Part shown: one piece after another, positions 20,941 to 32,796 of the stretch
How positions within the stretch are numbered: the stretch's first letter is position 1
Layout of the letters: each line of letters starts with the position of its first letter
Assembly (NCBI RefSeq): GCF_037893015.1
Contig: NC_133661.1
Coordinates: 188,616,491-188,680,490, forward strand
Origin: Macrotis lagotis
Taxonomy: Eukaryota > Chordata > Mammalia > Peramelemorphia > Peramelidae
Direction: 5' to 3'
DNA length: 64,000 nt
Notes under the pieces: model-generated
Database searches by the model: none
The model's input: only the letters and a program-made list of their open reading frames with translations
What the model was told of the DNA's origin: nothing
Program-made: the position numbers and the translations under genes

Positions 20941-22301
20941 ATCTGTCCTTTGATCTCAAAGAAGACCATTGCATTATATATCTTGACAAGGACATGGATT
21001 GAATTTGAGTAAAGGGCTGCTATGCTAAATCACCAGTCTCACTTTCTCCTACAGAACCATCTGGGTCCAGTGGCCAGATATGGATTGGAACAACTGGAGA
21101 TGACCCTAGATGGGAGGCAATCAGGTTTAATTGACTTGCCCAAGGTCACACAGCTAGAAAGTGTCACATGGATACAGCAATAGGGAATAAACATGGCCAT
21201 GGAGGGGACCAGGTCTGTGCTGTTCGTGTGTCTGGGTAATATTTGTCGCTCACCTATAGCTGAAGATGTTTTCAGGAAACTTGTAGCTGATCAAAATATT
21301 TCAGATAAGTGGAGGATAGATAGTGCAGTAACATCTACATATGAAATAGGAAACCCCCCTGATTGTCGAGGGCAGACTTGCATGAAGAAACATGGCATTA
21401 TCATGAATTACCAAAGAAGATTTCCTGACCTTTGATTATATATTATGTATGGATGAAAACAATCTGAGAGATTTGAATAGAATAGTTAATCAAGTTAAAA
21501 ACTGCAAAGCTAAAATTGAACTTCTTGTAAGCTATGATCTACAGAAACAACTTACTATTGAAGATTCATATTATGGAAATGACTCTGATTTTGAAACTGT
21601 ATATGAGCAATGTGTAAGGTGCTGCAAAGCATTGCTGGAAAAATCTCATTAAGGTTCAAACTCATTTATTGATCAAGGACAACAGTGATTGCCTTCAACT
21701 TAAGAATGATGTATGTATATCAACTGTGTTATTAAAAAGTAATGATGTACTACTGCATTTGAAGACCACCATTGCTTCTTCAGTTTATTTAATGTTCATA
21801 TATATTCTGATTTTAAAAGATAATGAAAATCAGTCATCATTTTTGGAGCAATAATATTTGATTTAATCAGTTATTGTCAAAATAGATAGAATACCTATAT
21901 GTCTCAAATTTTAAAAATGAATAAATTATATTGTGGAACAAACTAAAATTTGCATGCAGAAACTAATACACAATCATTTCTTAATAATGTTTGATATATT
22001 TTTCTTTTAAGAAAACTTCATTTATGTCTAATTGGGATCTTTAACAGATAAAGAAAATATTTACTTTTATGCCCTAGAAATAGAAAATAAATGAGATCAT
22101 TGTGAAGTTAAAGAAAAATGTATTTTTGTGCATCAACAGTTATTTGATGGCAATAACTTAATAAAAACAAATTCTGTTCATCTTTTAGTATTTTGCTTGT
22201 CTATTAAAATAAATGTATCCCCTGCTAAAAAAAAAAGAAAGTGTCACATGTCTGAGGCAGGATTCAAACTCCCATACTTCTGACTCCAAGGTTAGTGCTC
22301 A
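20941..22301 (-). repeat. RTE-tailed SINE (minus), split by the ACP1 retrocopy
   Basis: The left part, 20,941-21,170, begins with the reversed RTE-like tail ('ctcaaagaagaccattgc', 'cagtctcactttctcct', 'gaaccatctgggtccagtggccagatatgg') and enters the tRNA-like part ('acttgcccaaggtcacacagctag'). The right part, 22,251-22,301, resumes with 'tctgaggcaggattcaaactcc'. The closest relative here is at 63,605-63,935. It is absent from duplicon 2 at this site. Confidence 0.75.
21171..22235 (+). pseudogene. ACP1: Processed retrocopy of ACP1 (low-molecular-weight protein tyrosine phosphatase)
   Basis: Intronless copy of the mRNA for the cytosolic LMW-PTP. It has 22 nt of 5' UTR, coding sequence 21,193-21,652, a long AT-rich 3' UTR, a polyadenylation signal at 22,208-22,213, then a short A-tail. 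It is flanked by the perfect 15-bp duplication 'agaaagtgtcacatg' (21,156-21,170 and 22,236-22,250), the mark of L1-driven retroposition. The P-loop '[13 protein letters not shown]' (C-X5-R-S) is intact, and the C-terminal part keeps '[16 protein letters not shown]' with the catalytic-loop Asp, ending '[10 protein letters not shown]'. A 17-nt loss near 21,400 removes the residues equivalent to 'SHVARQ' and shifts frame, truncating the first frame at 80 aa. The '[18 protein letters not shown]' segment is of the isoform-1 exon type. Non-functional as an enzyme. Confidence 0.93.
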
Positions 22302-22504
22302 ATATTATCCCCATTTTAAAGATGAGAAAACTGAGGGAGACAGAGTCTAACTTAAAATGTACAGTACTATAAAAACCAAAGATTCATGAATTCCTGAATC
22401 CTTTCTTGTGTTGGAAGTGAGGAGATTGGGAAGAAAAAGATGGGTCAAATAATGACATCATATAGCTTTCTAACCTACTAAACTTCTTCCTCGAAGAGCA
22501 CAAC

Positions 22505-22700
22505 TTCTAATCAAGGTACCTGGATGTGTATTCTAATTAATATCTAGCTATGTTTACATGGGCAAGTGACTTAATCTCTCTGACTCCCTATTTTCTCATC
22601 TATATCATAGAGAAAATAATACTTGCAAAATCTATCATACTGAGATGATATGAGGTAAATATATGGAGACTCTAAGGAATTATATAACTAATAAACTATA
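22505..22700 (+). repeat. MIR SINE fossil, shared
   Basis: 'gggcaagtgacttaatctctctgactccctattttctcatct...gagatgatatgaggtaaatatatgg' is the MIR 3' half. Partner at 52,760-52,960. Confidence 0.75.
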
Positions 22701-23365
22701 TACAATAAAATATATAAATATGTATCTCTTCATGGTTATTACTATCTGTCCTATCCCAAGGTTTGTTTTAAAATATTTCTAAATCATCTTTAGGGAATTT
22801 CTGGCACTAAAGCTCCTCCAGATTTTTGAATTCTCCCCAGTGCAAGATGACTTAAATTGTCAAGACTCACGTCTCCTGGGGGTCTGCTGGTCACTATGAT
22901 CTTATATCACCATTGAACTAATTAATTTCAAGAACAAGTTTCTGTGTATATCTATGTCTGTGATGACATTAAAACTGCAGAAGTGGAAAAGTGAAAAACA
23001 GGGAAGATACCATAATCACAATCCTGAAGAATTCTGCTATCCTGAGGTCAGTTTTTAAACTAGTAAGTGAAGATGGGAAAAATGATGAGAAGGGAATAGT
23101 TTTTCAGAAAGATCTTTCCTCCTCTAGTTTTTTAAAATTCCATATATATTTCTGTCAATTCCATATATATTTCTGTCTATGTTTTTAAATCAACCTTTAA
23201 AATTTTCTCTGTCTTTGCCTTTGACTGTAGAATTGATTCAAATTATCAGTTATCTTAGCACTTAATATTAATTTATTATCTGTGTGAATGGATTGTCCTT
23301 TGGAGGGAAAAAGAATCCATAGAATCAACTGTGGTCACTAAAATAACTTGTTTTAGCATAAAAGT
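22700..23365. other. Duplicon single-copy sequence
   Basis: It aligns with 52,960-53,640 ('cctccccagtgcaag', 'ttttaaactagtaagtgaagat'). A local 19-bp tandem repeat, 'aattccatatatatttctgtc', at 23,138-23,180 is present only in this copy. No gene is seen. Confidence 0.5.
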
Positions 23366-23369
23366 CACA

Positions 23370-23530
23370 GAATCAAAGCATTTTAGAGATGGGAGGAACA
23401 TTGTTCATCATTTTATGCAAATCATTCATTTTATGGTGGAAGCTATAAATTGAATTTCACAGAAATTAAAGAATTTACTAAAGATCACACAGGAACCCAA
23501 TCAGGGGTGGTCTTAGGTCTCCTGACTATT
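23370..23530 (-). repeat. MIR-like SINE fossil (minus), shared
   Basis: 'aaagaatttactaaagatcacacaggaacccaatcaggggtggtcttaggtctcctgac' is a reversed MIR-type core. Partner at 53,640-53,820 ('actgaaggtcacacagtgg'). Confidence 0.5.
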
Positions 23531-23889
23531 ATTGCAGTTGTTCATTTGACATTTTTTTATATTAGAACAATTTCTTTAGTTATTTTTTTTGTTTTCAACT
23601 TAACACAAAATAAACATGAAGGAAAAGGAATTCAACTGCATACTATCTCTAGTATAATCAATGAAAAATCAAATAATAAATATACCTAAATGTCATTTTT
23701 GAGCTTTCCCTGTGAGCAAAGCAGTGTCCTTAATCTTGAATAAATTACATTATTAATTTTTTATATAATTCAAAAAATTTATTTCATTAAATGAAACAAG
23801 TATTTGATATCACAAGTCAATAAATAAGCTGTTTAAATATGAAATTGCAAATCTACCATGTACAACTTGCTTTTCCTCCTAAATATAAA

Positions 23890-24110
23890 ACGAAATTTTC
23901 GTGTTATATTTTGATCTTTATTTCTTTACTCCCTCCACCCTTTAGATGACTCCCTAAAGACACAAATAGATACATTCTTCTATGTATCAGTTCTTTCTCT
24001 GGATGAAGATAGCATCTTTCTTCACAAATTCTTGATTTTTAATTTGTGCATTTGTTGAAATGATAAGTCATTTAGAAAGCAAAAGAACAGAAATAAGTCA
24101 TCTGTCTTCC
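23890..24110 (-). repeat. LINE-1 3' UTR fragment (minus), shared
   Basis: The pyrimidine-rich 'ctttactccctccacccttt' and 'atgtatcagttctttctctggatgaagatagcat' match the reversed L1 3' UTR. Partner at 54,165-54,400, so it predates the duplication. Confidence 0.6.
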
Positions 24111-24424
24111 AAATATAAGACTTAAATATTCCTGACTCCATCTAAAGGAATATTCCAGATAAAAATCCACAAAATTAATATGTGCTTAATAAATGTTAGT
24201 TTATTGATTGAACAGAAAAGTACAATTATTATTATCATTACATTACTAATAATTACAATGAGTCTTTTACAATCCTATGTATAATACTGCAGATGTGTAT
24301 TTTTCTATTGGTGGAATCCTGATTTTCCCCTAAGAAGGAAGGAGTATAATTAAACTATTTAACTAAAAGCTAAATTCTGGTGATAGTTATTTTTGACTTC
24401 TGGAAGGATAATGTCTTCTCCCTT

Positions 24425-24700
24425 GTAGACAACCTGTGGGTTTTTTTATTATTTATTTTTTAAATTTAATTGAAATATTTATTTGCATATTAAGTTCATT
24501 GCCTAAAATATCTCCTATTTCTGTCATCTAGAGAACAATCCCTTGTAACAAAGAATAAAAAAGAAAATAGTTGAGCAAAACTAACACATTAACTCTGAGG
24601 CAATGTATGCAACATTCCACATTCAAGGATGTATATCTAAAGCAAGGATTCTTTAACTCTATTGTTTTATTGATCCCTTTGTCAGCCTGATGAACTCTCT
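24425..24700 (-). repeat. LINE-1 3' UTR fragment (minus), shared
   Basis: 'agaacaatcccttgtaacaaagaataaaaaagaaaatag...caatgtatgcaacattccacattc' matches the reversed L1 3' UTR. Partner at 54,780-54,960. The 61-aa minus frame (24,528-24,713) is within it and is not a gene. Confidence 0.65.
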
Positions 24701-24719
24701 GAAATTTTCTCAAGATTAT

Positions 24720-25925
24720 ATATTAAATAATTGAAGGAAATATTAAATTTCAATTCTAATTTGGTGAAAAAATATATCCTTTTCCCATCTAAATTTATAG
24801 ACCCATTCAAAGCCTTCCATAGACCTGTTATTAGTCCATAGACATGAAATTAAGAAACTACTCAAAAGCCAGCATCCAATTACCTCTTTGCCACAATTTT
24901 GTGAATGACTTTATAGATGCTGGTACCTGGGACTTGAGGAACAGTTCCTTACAACAGTTCCATCATATTGTTCCTTTTCAGCTATAAATAGTAGAGGAGA
25001 AATTTTTGATCTGAGCAACCAATGAATTTTGTAGTTGTAACTGTAAATTCCATACATCCACATAACTGAAAGTAGAGTCAACCTTAGACAAAACTATGAA
25101 GTTGGTAAAGAATTTATACACTCTCCTTTAAATTGTGTATCCCGATACCTACCCAATTTGCCTCTTTCTGAGTTTCCTCTAGGTATTCTCTCCAAAATGT
25201 ACCCAAGGTCCCCTTTGAAGCACCCCTTTCACACTTTTTCTTGCCTCTTTTGTTATCAACTCATGCTATCCTCCTTTTCCCTTGTTCACAAAACTAGTGA
25301 CTTTCATGTTCTTCCTTGCATCCTACTGTCTTGTCTCTTATTGTATCCACTTGTGTCAAGTTCTCTGAGCCTTTAAAAAATGAGGATTGATTACTCTAGT
25401 TAAAAAATCCTTGCTAATGTTCTAATTACTGAATTTAGTGACTTAACAATGATCATATAGTTATTAAACACAAAAGAGGCAATGAGGAAAAAGACAACTG
25501 AAAGATTTAAGTGAATTACCATTTCTCATGGATATTTAATGGCAGAATAGGAATAGAAATATTAGTCCCTGTCTTTCAGCTAGCATTCTTCTCCAGCCCA
25601 AAATTGATTTTTTTAATTTATAAGATATCAAAAAAGCAAAAAAGAATTTCAATGTCTTGGAAATTTTCTTTTCTCAGATAATTTTCAACACCTCACATTC
25701 AATCAGAGCTAAATACATAGAGGAAGACCATCTCAGGGAAATTTTATCCTCAAAAGTTTTATTACCAATGTAAATAGAGCTCAATAAGGATAACTGAAAA
25801 CCATGTTGAAGTTGGAAGTAAGAATAGAAAGAAGTAAAGAGATATTCAAGAAGCTCAAAACAGTTTTTGTCATTGTAAGTTTAATAAAGAATTTAATAAG
25901 GAAGAAGCATTCAACTTTGTATAGA
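24720..25925. other. Duplicon sequence, mostly unrecognised
   Basis: It aligns with about 55,010-56,230 ('attaaatttcaattcta' at 24,741/55,032; 'ggtattctctccaaa' / 'ggtattcattccaaa' at 25,183/55,450). A weak reversed MIR-like patch lies at 25,440-25,580. No coding signal. Confidence 0.45.
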
Positions 25926-25929
25926 GAAA

Positions 25930-27010
25930 AAGGGAAGACAATCACAGAATCATAAAATGACTTAAGAGGTCAACTTGTCTTTCCCACACATGATTAAGAA
26001 TCTTTCCAACTACACTATCCCCCAAAAGTAGTCACTATACCCACACTGGAACTCCTCTATTTATTATGAACCAACTACTGCAGCAAACATTTTTAAATAA
26101 CTGTTTTTCCCCTTTTCAATAAGCTGAAATATTTAGATATTTCTACAACTTTCCATCACTCTACCTAATTCTAGCTTCTGGAGCCGAGCAAAGCAAGTCA
26201 AAGTCTTCTTTTAGATGATACTTCAAATGATAAAAACATTTAAAGATAATTGTCTTGTTCTTCAAATCTTTTTTTAAATATGTTTTCCTTAATTTCTTCT
26301 GATCCTTAAATTGTGTAGTTTTAATGTTTTTATCTTACTATTCTGGATGCTCTTCTCTAGATTTATTCTATTTTGTCAATGCTATTTCTAAAGTGTGCCA
26401 GCCAATTTAACCAGAATTCTGAAAGATTCAAAGCAGGAAAAAAATGTTAGAGTGTTCCAATCTCTTTCTTGATTCAATTAATTTAAGGGTTTAGAATATT
26501 TAACAATTTTTTCTCTTCTATGTAATATTTTGACTCATAATGAACTTGTCACTGAAGTCCTTAGACCTCCAATTGAACTTTTCTAGTTATTATAAACCAA
26601 TTAATACTACAAGCAGATCAATCCATTTTAAAATAACTGTATTTTCCACTTTGTATTGAACTGGAAACTTTTCATATTTCTGTAACTTTCACACAATCTT
26701 CCTAATTCTTACTTTTGGTGCCAAGCAACACAAGTCAAAAAACCTTCTTACATGTCAGGTATTAAAAAACACTTAAAGCTATCTGTCATGAATATCTTTT
26801 CACCACTCTCCATGCTTTCCCTTGCCTAATCTAACTGTTCTCTTGTTCAACTGATCCTCAAATGGCATAGTGTATAATTCTTTTTACCTTATTATCTTGG
26901 CTGCTCTCCTCTAGATATTTTTGTTTGTTCTTTCTAAAATGTGCCAGTAAGAACTAAATCAGTTATTTATGATAGATTCAGAGAAGGAAAAAATGTATTA
27001 GAGTGGTCCA
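25930..27010 (-). repeat. CR1-clade LINE ORF2 C-terminal region (minus), tandemly doubled
   Basis: On the minus strand this resembles the conserved C-terminal ORF2 block of CR1/L3 LINEs. Plus-strand 'ggatgctcttctctagatttattctattttgtcaatgc' is the reverse of the 'LERVQRRATK'-type block and 'cttctggagccgagcaaagcaagtc' a further conserved patch. The unit occurs twice in tandem (about 26,045-26,565 and 26,566-27,120), including flanking 'agattca..g..ggaaaaaatg' and 'gactcataatgaac'. The units are diverged, so this is an old duplication. Duplicon 2 holds one unit (56,280-56,760). Confidence 0.55.
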
Positions 27011-27119
27011 ATCTCTTTACTGGTTCTGGGCACTGTGACTCTATGAATTGAAGGGTTTATAATCTTTTATCTTTTTTGTCTTCCATATATTACTTTTGAC
27101 TCATAATGAACCTGCTACT

Positions 27120-28290
27120 GAAAATGTTAGATGTTTTTCACAAGGAAAAACCAAAAAAAAAAAAAAAAAACCAGACCCAAAAAAGACTTCCTCTTCCATA
27201 GTTTCCCCTGATTTCAAGAAGGCTCTGATCTTCCAGGTATGGCTTATGCAGAATTAAACAGCCAGCAAGTGTCTGAGGCAAGATTTGAATTCAGATATGG
27301 TTTTCAGAGTAAAAGAGAGATCTTGTTTAAAAAAGAAAACAAACAAACAAACAAACAAAAACCCTTATTCCATCATCTCTCACCCAGATCTCTACCATAA
27401 TAAATGAAAGTTCAATATTTGATAAGGAATTACAAAGAAGTGATTATGAAATGATAATATCAAAGGAGCATTACAAAGGCCATTCATTTTGATTTAATAG
27501 GGCATGGAAGTTGTTAATTCCTGTTGGAGTACCATTGCTCTGACTTTGGGTAACTGAGAATGACTGTTGTGTATATGAACCTCTGAGGTAAAGGAAAAAG
27601 GCACTGAAAAAAGAAGTTTGGAGGACACCAATGAATAAAGTTCATTAAGTTCATGCTTTGTGATTGAGTAGATACCTTCAAAAGACCAAGATATCATCTA
27701 TTTCAAATTTGCTTTGGCCAGATAGCTGAGGCAAAACACTACTCATTTAAAGTACTGATACTACTCATATTTCAGTAGTCATACTAAAGAAAAAAATAGA
27801 GATGTGTGTATGTGTCAGAGGTAGGGGTGGAGTGATTAAGGAGAACCCTAAAAATGAAGGCAACAAGGTGATAAAAGAAGGGAAGGCAGCTCTTATACTC
27901 CTAAAGTACCAATCTGTCTTTAATATTAAATAGTGAATTGAGGAAATTCTTGACTTCAACTTGAAGGAAGAAATATAAAGAATTTAAGTCAGAGCAAATC
28001 TCTATTTGGGAATTTTTCAACTAAGAGAGATATAGACATATTTGATGTAATTCAAAAATTGGGACTGGACTAGTTACAAAGCACTCATGCTTTCTCTAAT
28101 CACAGTCATAGGAATATGATACAAATGTTAAAGAAACATTAATAATTTCTTTTATATCCTTTCTTCTTGACTTATCCAGAGTAATGTAGAAGGAGTATGT
28201 ATATATCAATAATCTTTTTTCTATTTCTTGAATTCTAAGTCAAATACCTCCAGTATTTAAGTTCTGTTTTGTACTGCTATTGGCATAACT
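27120..28290. other. Duplicon single-copy sequence
   Basis: It includes an A-run at 27,153-27,171 and (CAAA)n at 27,340-27,361. It aligns in part with 56,780-57,660 ('gatagctgaggc' / 'gacagctgaggc', 'tgtctttaatatt'). Short minus frames at 27,494 and 27,765 show no conserved coding. No gene is recognised. Confidence 0.45.
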
Positions 28291-28292
28291 AA

Positions 28293-29205
<913 letters not shown>

Positions 29206-29210
29206 TCAAG

Positions 29211-29326
29211 TCCCTCTTTCTCTCTGTATCTCTCTCTTTCTCTGTCTCTCTCTGTCTCTGTCTCTCTGTCCCTCTGTCCCTCTGTCTCTCTGTCTCTCTG
29301 TCTCTCTGTCTCTGTCTCTGTCTCTG

Positions 29327-29384
<58 letters not shown>

Positions 29385-29408
29385 CCTCCCTTCCTCCCTT
29401 CCCATCCC
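29211..29408. repeat. (TCTCTG)/(TC)n pyrimidine tract
   Basis: About 200 bp of almost pure pyrimidines on the plus strand grading from TCTCTG/TCCCTCTG repeats into about 45 bp of (TC)n and then TTCC-rich sequence. Frames of 78-92 aa on both strands here (Arg/Glu- or Ser/Leu-rich) are artefacts of the repeat. Confidence 0.97.
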
Positions 29409-29589
29409 CTCCACACAAACACACACAATAACATTCAAAATAGAATTTGAATACTAGTGGTATTTGACTTAGGATACATGACATAGAAAAAATACATATT
29501 AGGATTATAACATATTAGGATTATAATCAAATACCTAGTAAAATTAAATTCAATGTTTTGTAGGGAAAAATGTATATTCATTGAAACAG

Positions 29590-31437
29590 CTGACTTTTAA
29601 GAATCTCTGATGAAAATGCCAGAGTTGAACAGAGTATTGGATTTTCAAATACAAGACTCAAGAGAAGCATAAGCAGGTAAATAAGAAAGGGAAACCATAA
29701 GGGACTTAAAATGTATGACAAAATGAAATTTTCCTGAATTGTTCAAAGGGACCATTTAACATATTCCTGTGCATGGAATACTTTTGTGCTATACCAAATG
29801 ACAAGCACAATGATTTCAGTAAAATCTGGGAAGAAATATGAACTGATGCACATGATGAGGAGTAGCAAAGCCACTGTTTACAATTCTACATAGAGAGATG
29901 ATTCTGGTAACTCATAAGGATTTTTTTTTCATTATTAGGGATATTGGAGCATTTGTAGACAGAGATCACAGGTGTGAGTTGAATATGGAGGTTTTAAAGA
30001 CCAAAATGAAGGGGTGAGAGAGGAATATAATGGGAGAAAAGGAAAGAGAGATGAAGAATAGGATTAAGTATCTGCCATAATAGAGGTAAAAAAAAAAGGT
30101 TTTATTGTGGGAGGGGAAGATGGAAGAGGTAAGAGGAAGTGAAGGAACCTTACTTTCATCAAAATTGATTCAAAGAGGCAAAAACATATCCACTCAATTG
30201 GGTGTAGGAATCTATCTTATCATAGGAAAGTAGGAGGGGGAGGGCATAAAATCAAGTAAATCAAGTAAGGTGATAGAAGGAAGTACAGATTGAGGAGAGC
30301 TATTAAGCAGTTAAACATTTTTTAAAAGGGATGGGAGAAAGGAGATAGCATAGAATAAATGGGGAAATGTCCTTGAGGGAAATACAGTTAGCAATATTAG
30401 CTGTGAAAAAATATAGTTAGCAATAGTAGCTGTGAAAAAATTAAAAATAAGTTTCTCTATATAGGCCACATTTCTGAAACACCTGGAGAACTGTGAGAAG
30501 TTCATAAAAAATAAAAGCCATTCACCAATTGATAAATGTTCAAAAGATATGAACAACTTTAGATAAGATAATCAAATCTAACTATAGCTATATGAAAAAT
30601 GTTCTAAATGACTATTGAATATTAAAACAATTATGAGGCTCTGCCTCATGCCTATTAGATTGGGTAATATGACAGGAAAAGGAAAATGACAAATGTTAGA
30701 GTGCATGTAGAAAAAAATGAGACATTAATGCACTGTTGGTCGAGTTGCGAATTGCAATTTGGAACTATACCCTAAAGACTTTAAAACCATATATAACCTT
30801 TGATCTAGTAATACCATTACTATGTCCAAGACAAAAAACCCTAAAGGAAAAGGATTTATATGTACAAGAATCTTTATATCAACTCTTTTCTGTTGGAAAA
30901 TAATTGAAAATTGAGGGGATGCCCAAAAATTGGGAAATGGTCAAAAAATTATGTTATGTGATTATGACTGAATACATTATTCTATAAAAATGATGAATAG
31001 AATACTCTCAAAACATGGAAAGACATATGTAAATTAATACAAAGAGAAATGTACTATGCAAAAAGTAAGAGCAAAATTATAAAATGATCAGCAGTAAATG
31101 ACTTAGCTATTCTCATCAAAACAAATCCGATAGAAAGACTTATGAAAAAAATGCTATGCATCTCCTGAGAAAGAACTGATGGTGTCTGAATACTAACTGA
31201 AGAAAATTTTTTAAAATTTCTTTACTTTTCTTGAAAGTTTTGTTTCTTCTGTATTTACTTTCACAACATAATTATCATGGAAATATTTGGCATAACTACA
31301 GATGTACAGCCTATATCAAATTATTTACCTTCTTGATTGGTGGTGTGGGGGAAGGAAGAAATTTTGGAACTCAATATTTTAAAAATTTATGGAAAAATAG
31401 TTTCCATGTTAGTGGTAGGAAATAAAATAATAAAAAT
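29590..31437 (+). repeat. LINE-1 with most of ORF2 missing; shared by both duplicons
   Basis: It starts at the ORF1 stop/spacer ('gccagagttgaacagagtattggattttcaaatacaagactc'), runs through the purine-rich spacer (about 29,990-30,440), then jumps to the ORF2 C-terminal region and 3' UTR ('tgaggctctgcctcatgcctattagattgg', 'aatacattattctataaaaatgatgaatag', 'gcatctcctgagaaagaactgatggtgtctgaa'). It ends with a G-rich 3' UTR at about 31,350-31,430. A foreign segment sits at 29,712-29,860. The counterpart is 57,690-59,085, so it predates the duplication. Confidence 0.7.
29712..29860. repeat. About 145-bp segment duplicated at 32,797-32,940
   Basis: The two stretches share 'atgtatgacaaaatgaaat' and continue in step through 'aatatgaactgatgcaca', with roughly ten mismatches. 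The sequence is L1 ORF2-end-like and is embedded in the spacer of the L1 at 29.59 kb. It is not found in duplicon 2. Confidence 0.75.
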
Positions 31438-31481
31438 AATTGATAGTTTCTTAGAAAACAAGAGTTTATGAAAGATATAAT

Positions 31482-31639
31482 TTTTAGGTTTTCTTTTTTT
31501 TTCACAAGGCAATGGTAGTTATGTGATTTGCCCAAGGCCACACAACTAAATAATTATTAAGTATCTGAGGCCACATTTGAACTCAGGTCCTACTGACTCC
31601 AAGGCATATGCTCTATCCACTGTGCCACCTAGCTGCCCC
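31482..31639 (-). repeat. SINE (minus), duplicon 1 only
   Basis: Reversed SINE ('cacaaggcaatggtagttatgtgatttgcccaaggccacaca...' to 'tgccacctagctgcccc'). The matching site in duplicon 2 (about 59,545) is empty. Confidence 0.88.
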
Positions 31640-31739
31640 TATACTTTAGTTTTGTCAAGGTTAGGATATAGATTTTATGGAAATTGGAGCAGATATCCAC
31701 CAGCGTGGATAAAGAAAGAAGATAGCTTTTTATTTTCTT

Positions 31740-31886
31740 AAATTTATTTTATTCATTTTAGGCATTGGGGTTAAATGACTTGCCCAAGGTCACACAGCTA
31801 GGAGATTTTAAGTGAGGGTGGATTTGAACTCAGGTTCTCCTAATTCCAGGGCTGTGCTCTGTCTATTATACCACCTAGCTGTCCCC
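31740..31886 (-). repeat. SINE (minus), duplicon 1 only
   Basis: Reversed SINE ('aggcattggggttaaatgacttgcccaaggtcacacagctag...' to 'ccacctagctgtcccc'). Empty at the duplicon 2 site near 59,620. Possible target-site duplication around 'aagaaaatag', imperfect. Confidence 0.85.
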
Positions 31887-31889
31887 AAG

Positions 31890-32790
31890 AAAATAGATTT
31901 TATATGGAAAAGACTATGAATGTAGTACCCATGTAACTAGGGAGGAAGGAGAACAATCTAATAGTTCATAGATGAAAGAAATAATTATCTGAACAGAAAG
32001 GAGAAAAAAGTGGAGCAAAAGGCAGACAACATATCAAGAATTAGGAAACAAAAAAGGTCAATCTTCCTAGGTAGCACTTAGGAGAGGAGTAGCAAAGCTA
32101 TTGAATATTAGGGGCTTAATGGCTGTTAAGTTGGCCAAGGAAGTGGATCATTTGGATGTCCATAACTATTAAGAGGACATTGAAACCAACTCCACAGTGG
32201 AAAGAAATACATTTTGTCATCTAGGACAAAGCTTCAGTTACCCCATTATGTTTGATGTGTGAAAGTTGGCTGGAAAAAGGAAGATTCATTTGAAGAACAG
32301 TCAATCTGAATAGCATAACCACTAAATTTAGGGAGGTAAGATTTATAAAGGGATAAGTTCACTGTGTAATTGGATAGCAGAATGGAATTGAGTCATACTT
32401 CATGATGAGGTAGGATTCCAATAGATGCCTCATTAACAACTGGGCAAAGGAGTAGATTATCAGAGAGTGGATAACTATCATATGGAATTGTACATGAGAA
32501 GTTCAATCATAAGTCTCAGTTTACTTATGTGGCACCTTATTACTTCTACCCATTTAACTTTCAAAATCAAGTCATATTATCTCCTTGAAGTTTTCCCGAT
32601 ACACTAAGTTAGAAATGACCCTTCCTCAGAATTCTCATATTATATGAATTATTTTATATCATGCCTATTTTTGTTAGCTCTATCTTCTTGGTCATATTAT
32701 AAGTGCATTGAAGTTAGAAATTATCTTTTATTTTCACTTTGAAGTTCCTTTAATACATACATAGCAAAATATTGCACACAGTAGATATTT
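31890..32790. other. Duplicon single-copy sequence upstream of the first OR gene
   Basis: It aligns with about 59,630-60,370 ('actagggaggaaggaga', 'tttagggaggtaag' / 'tttagggaaatcaa', 'aaagggataa'). No coding signal is seen. It could hold receptor promoter or upstream non-coding exon sequence, which I cannot locate by eye. Confidence 0.45.
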
Positions 32791-32796
32791 AAGAAA

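Larger units (their letters stand above)
20820..22345 (-). repeat. MIR SINE fossil (minus) split by a nested insertion
   Basis: The left part (20,820-20,940, 'gtaaacatttatataacacaatttatttgcc...ttctcacaac') and right part (about 22,302-22,345, 'attatccccattttaaagatgagaaaactgaggg') are two pieces of one reversed MIR. The intact counterpart is at 52,410-52,665. The intervening 1.36 kb is an RTE-tailed SINE that itself holds the ACP1 retrocopy. Confidence 0.7.

Noticed and set aside
21669-21854. 61-aa plus frame after the ACP1 coding part
   Set aside because: It is within the retrocopy's 3' UTR and has no known domain.
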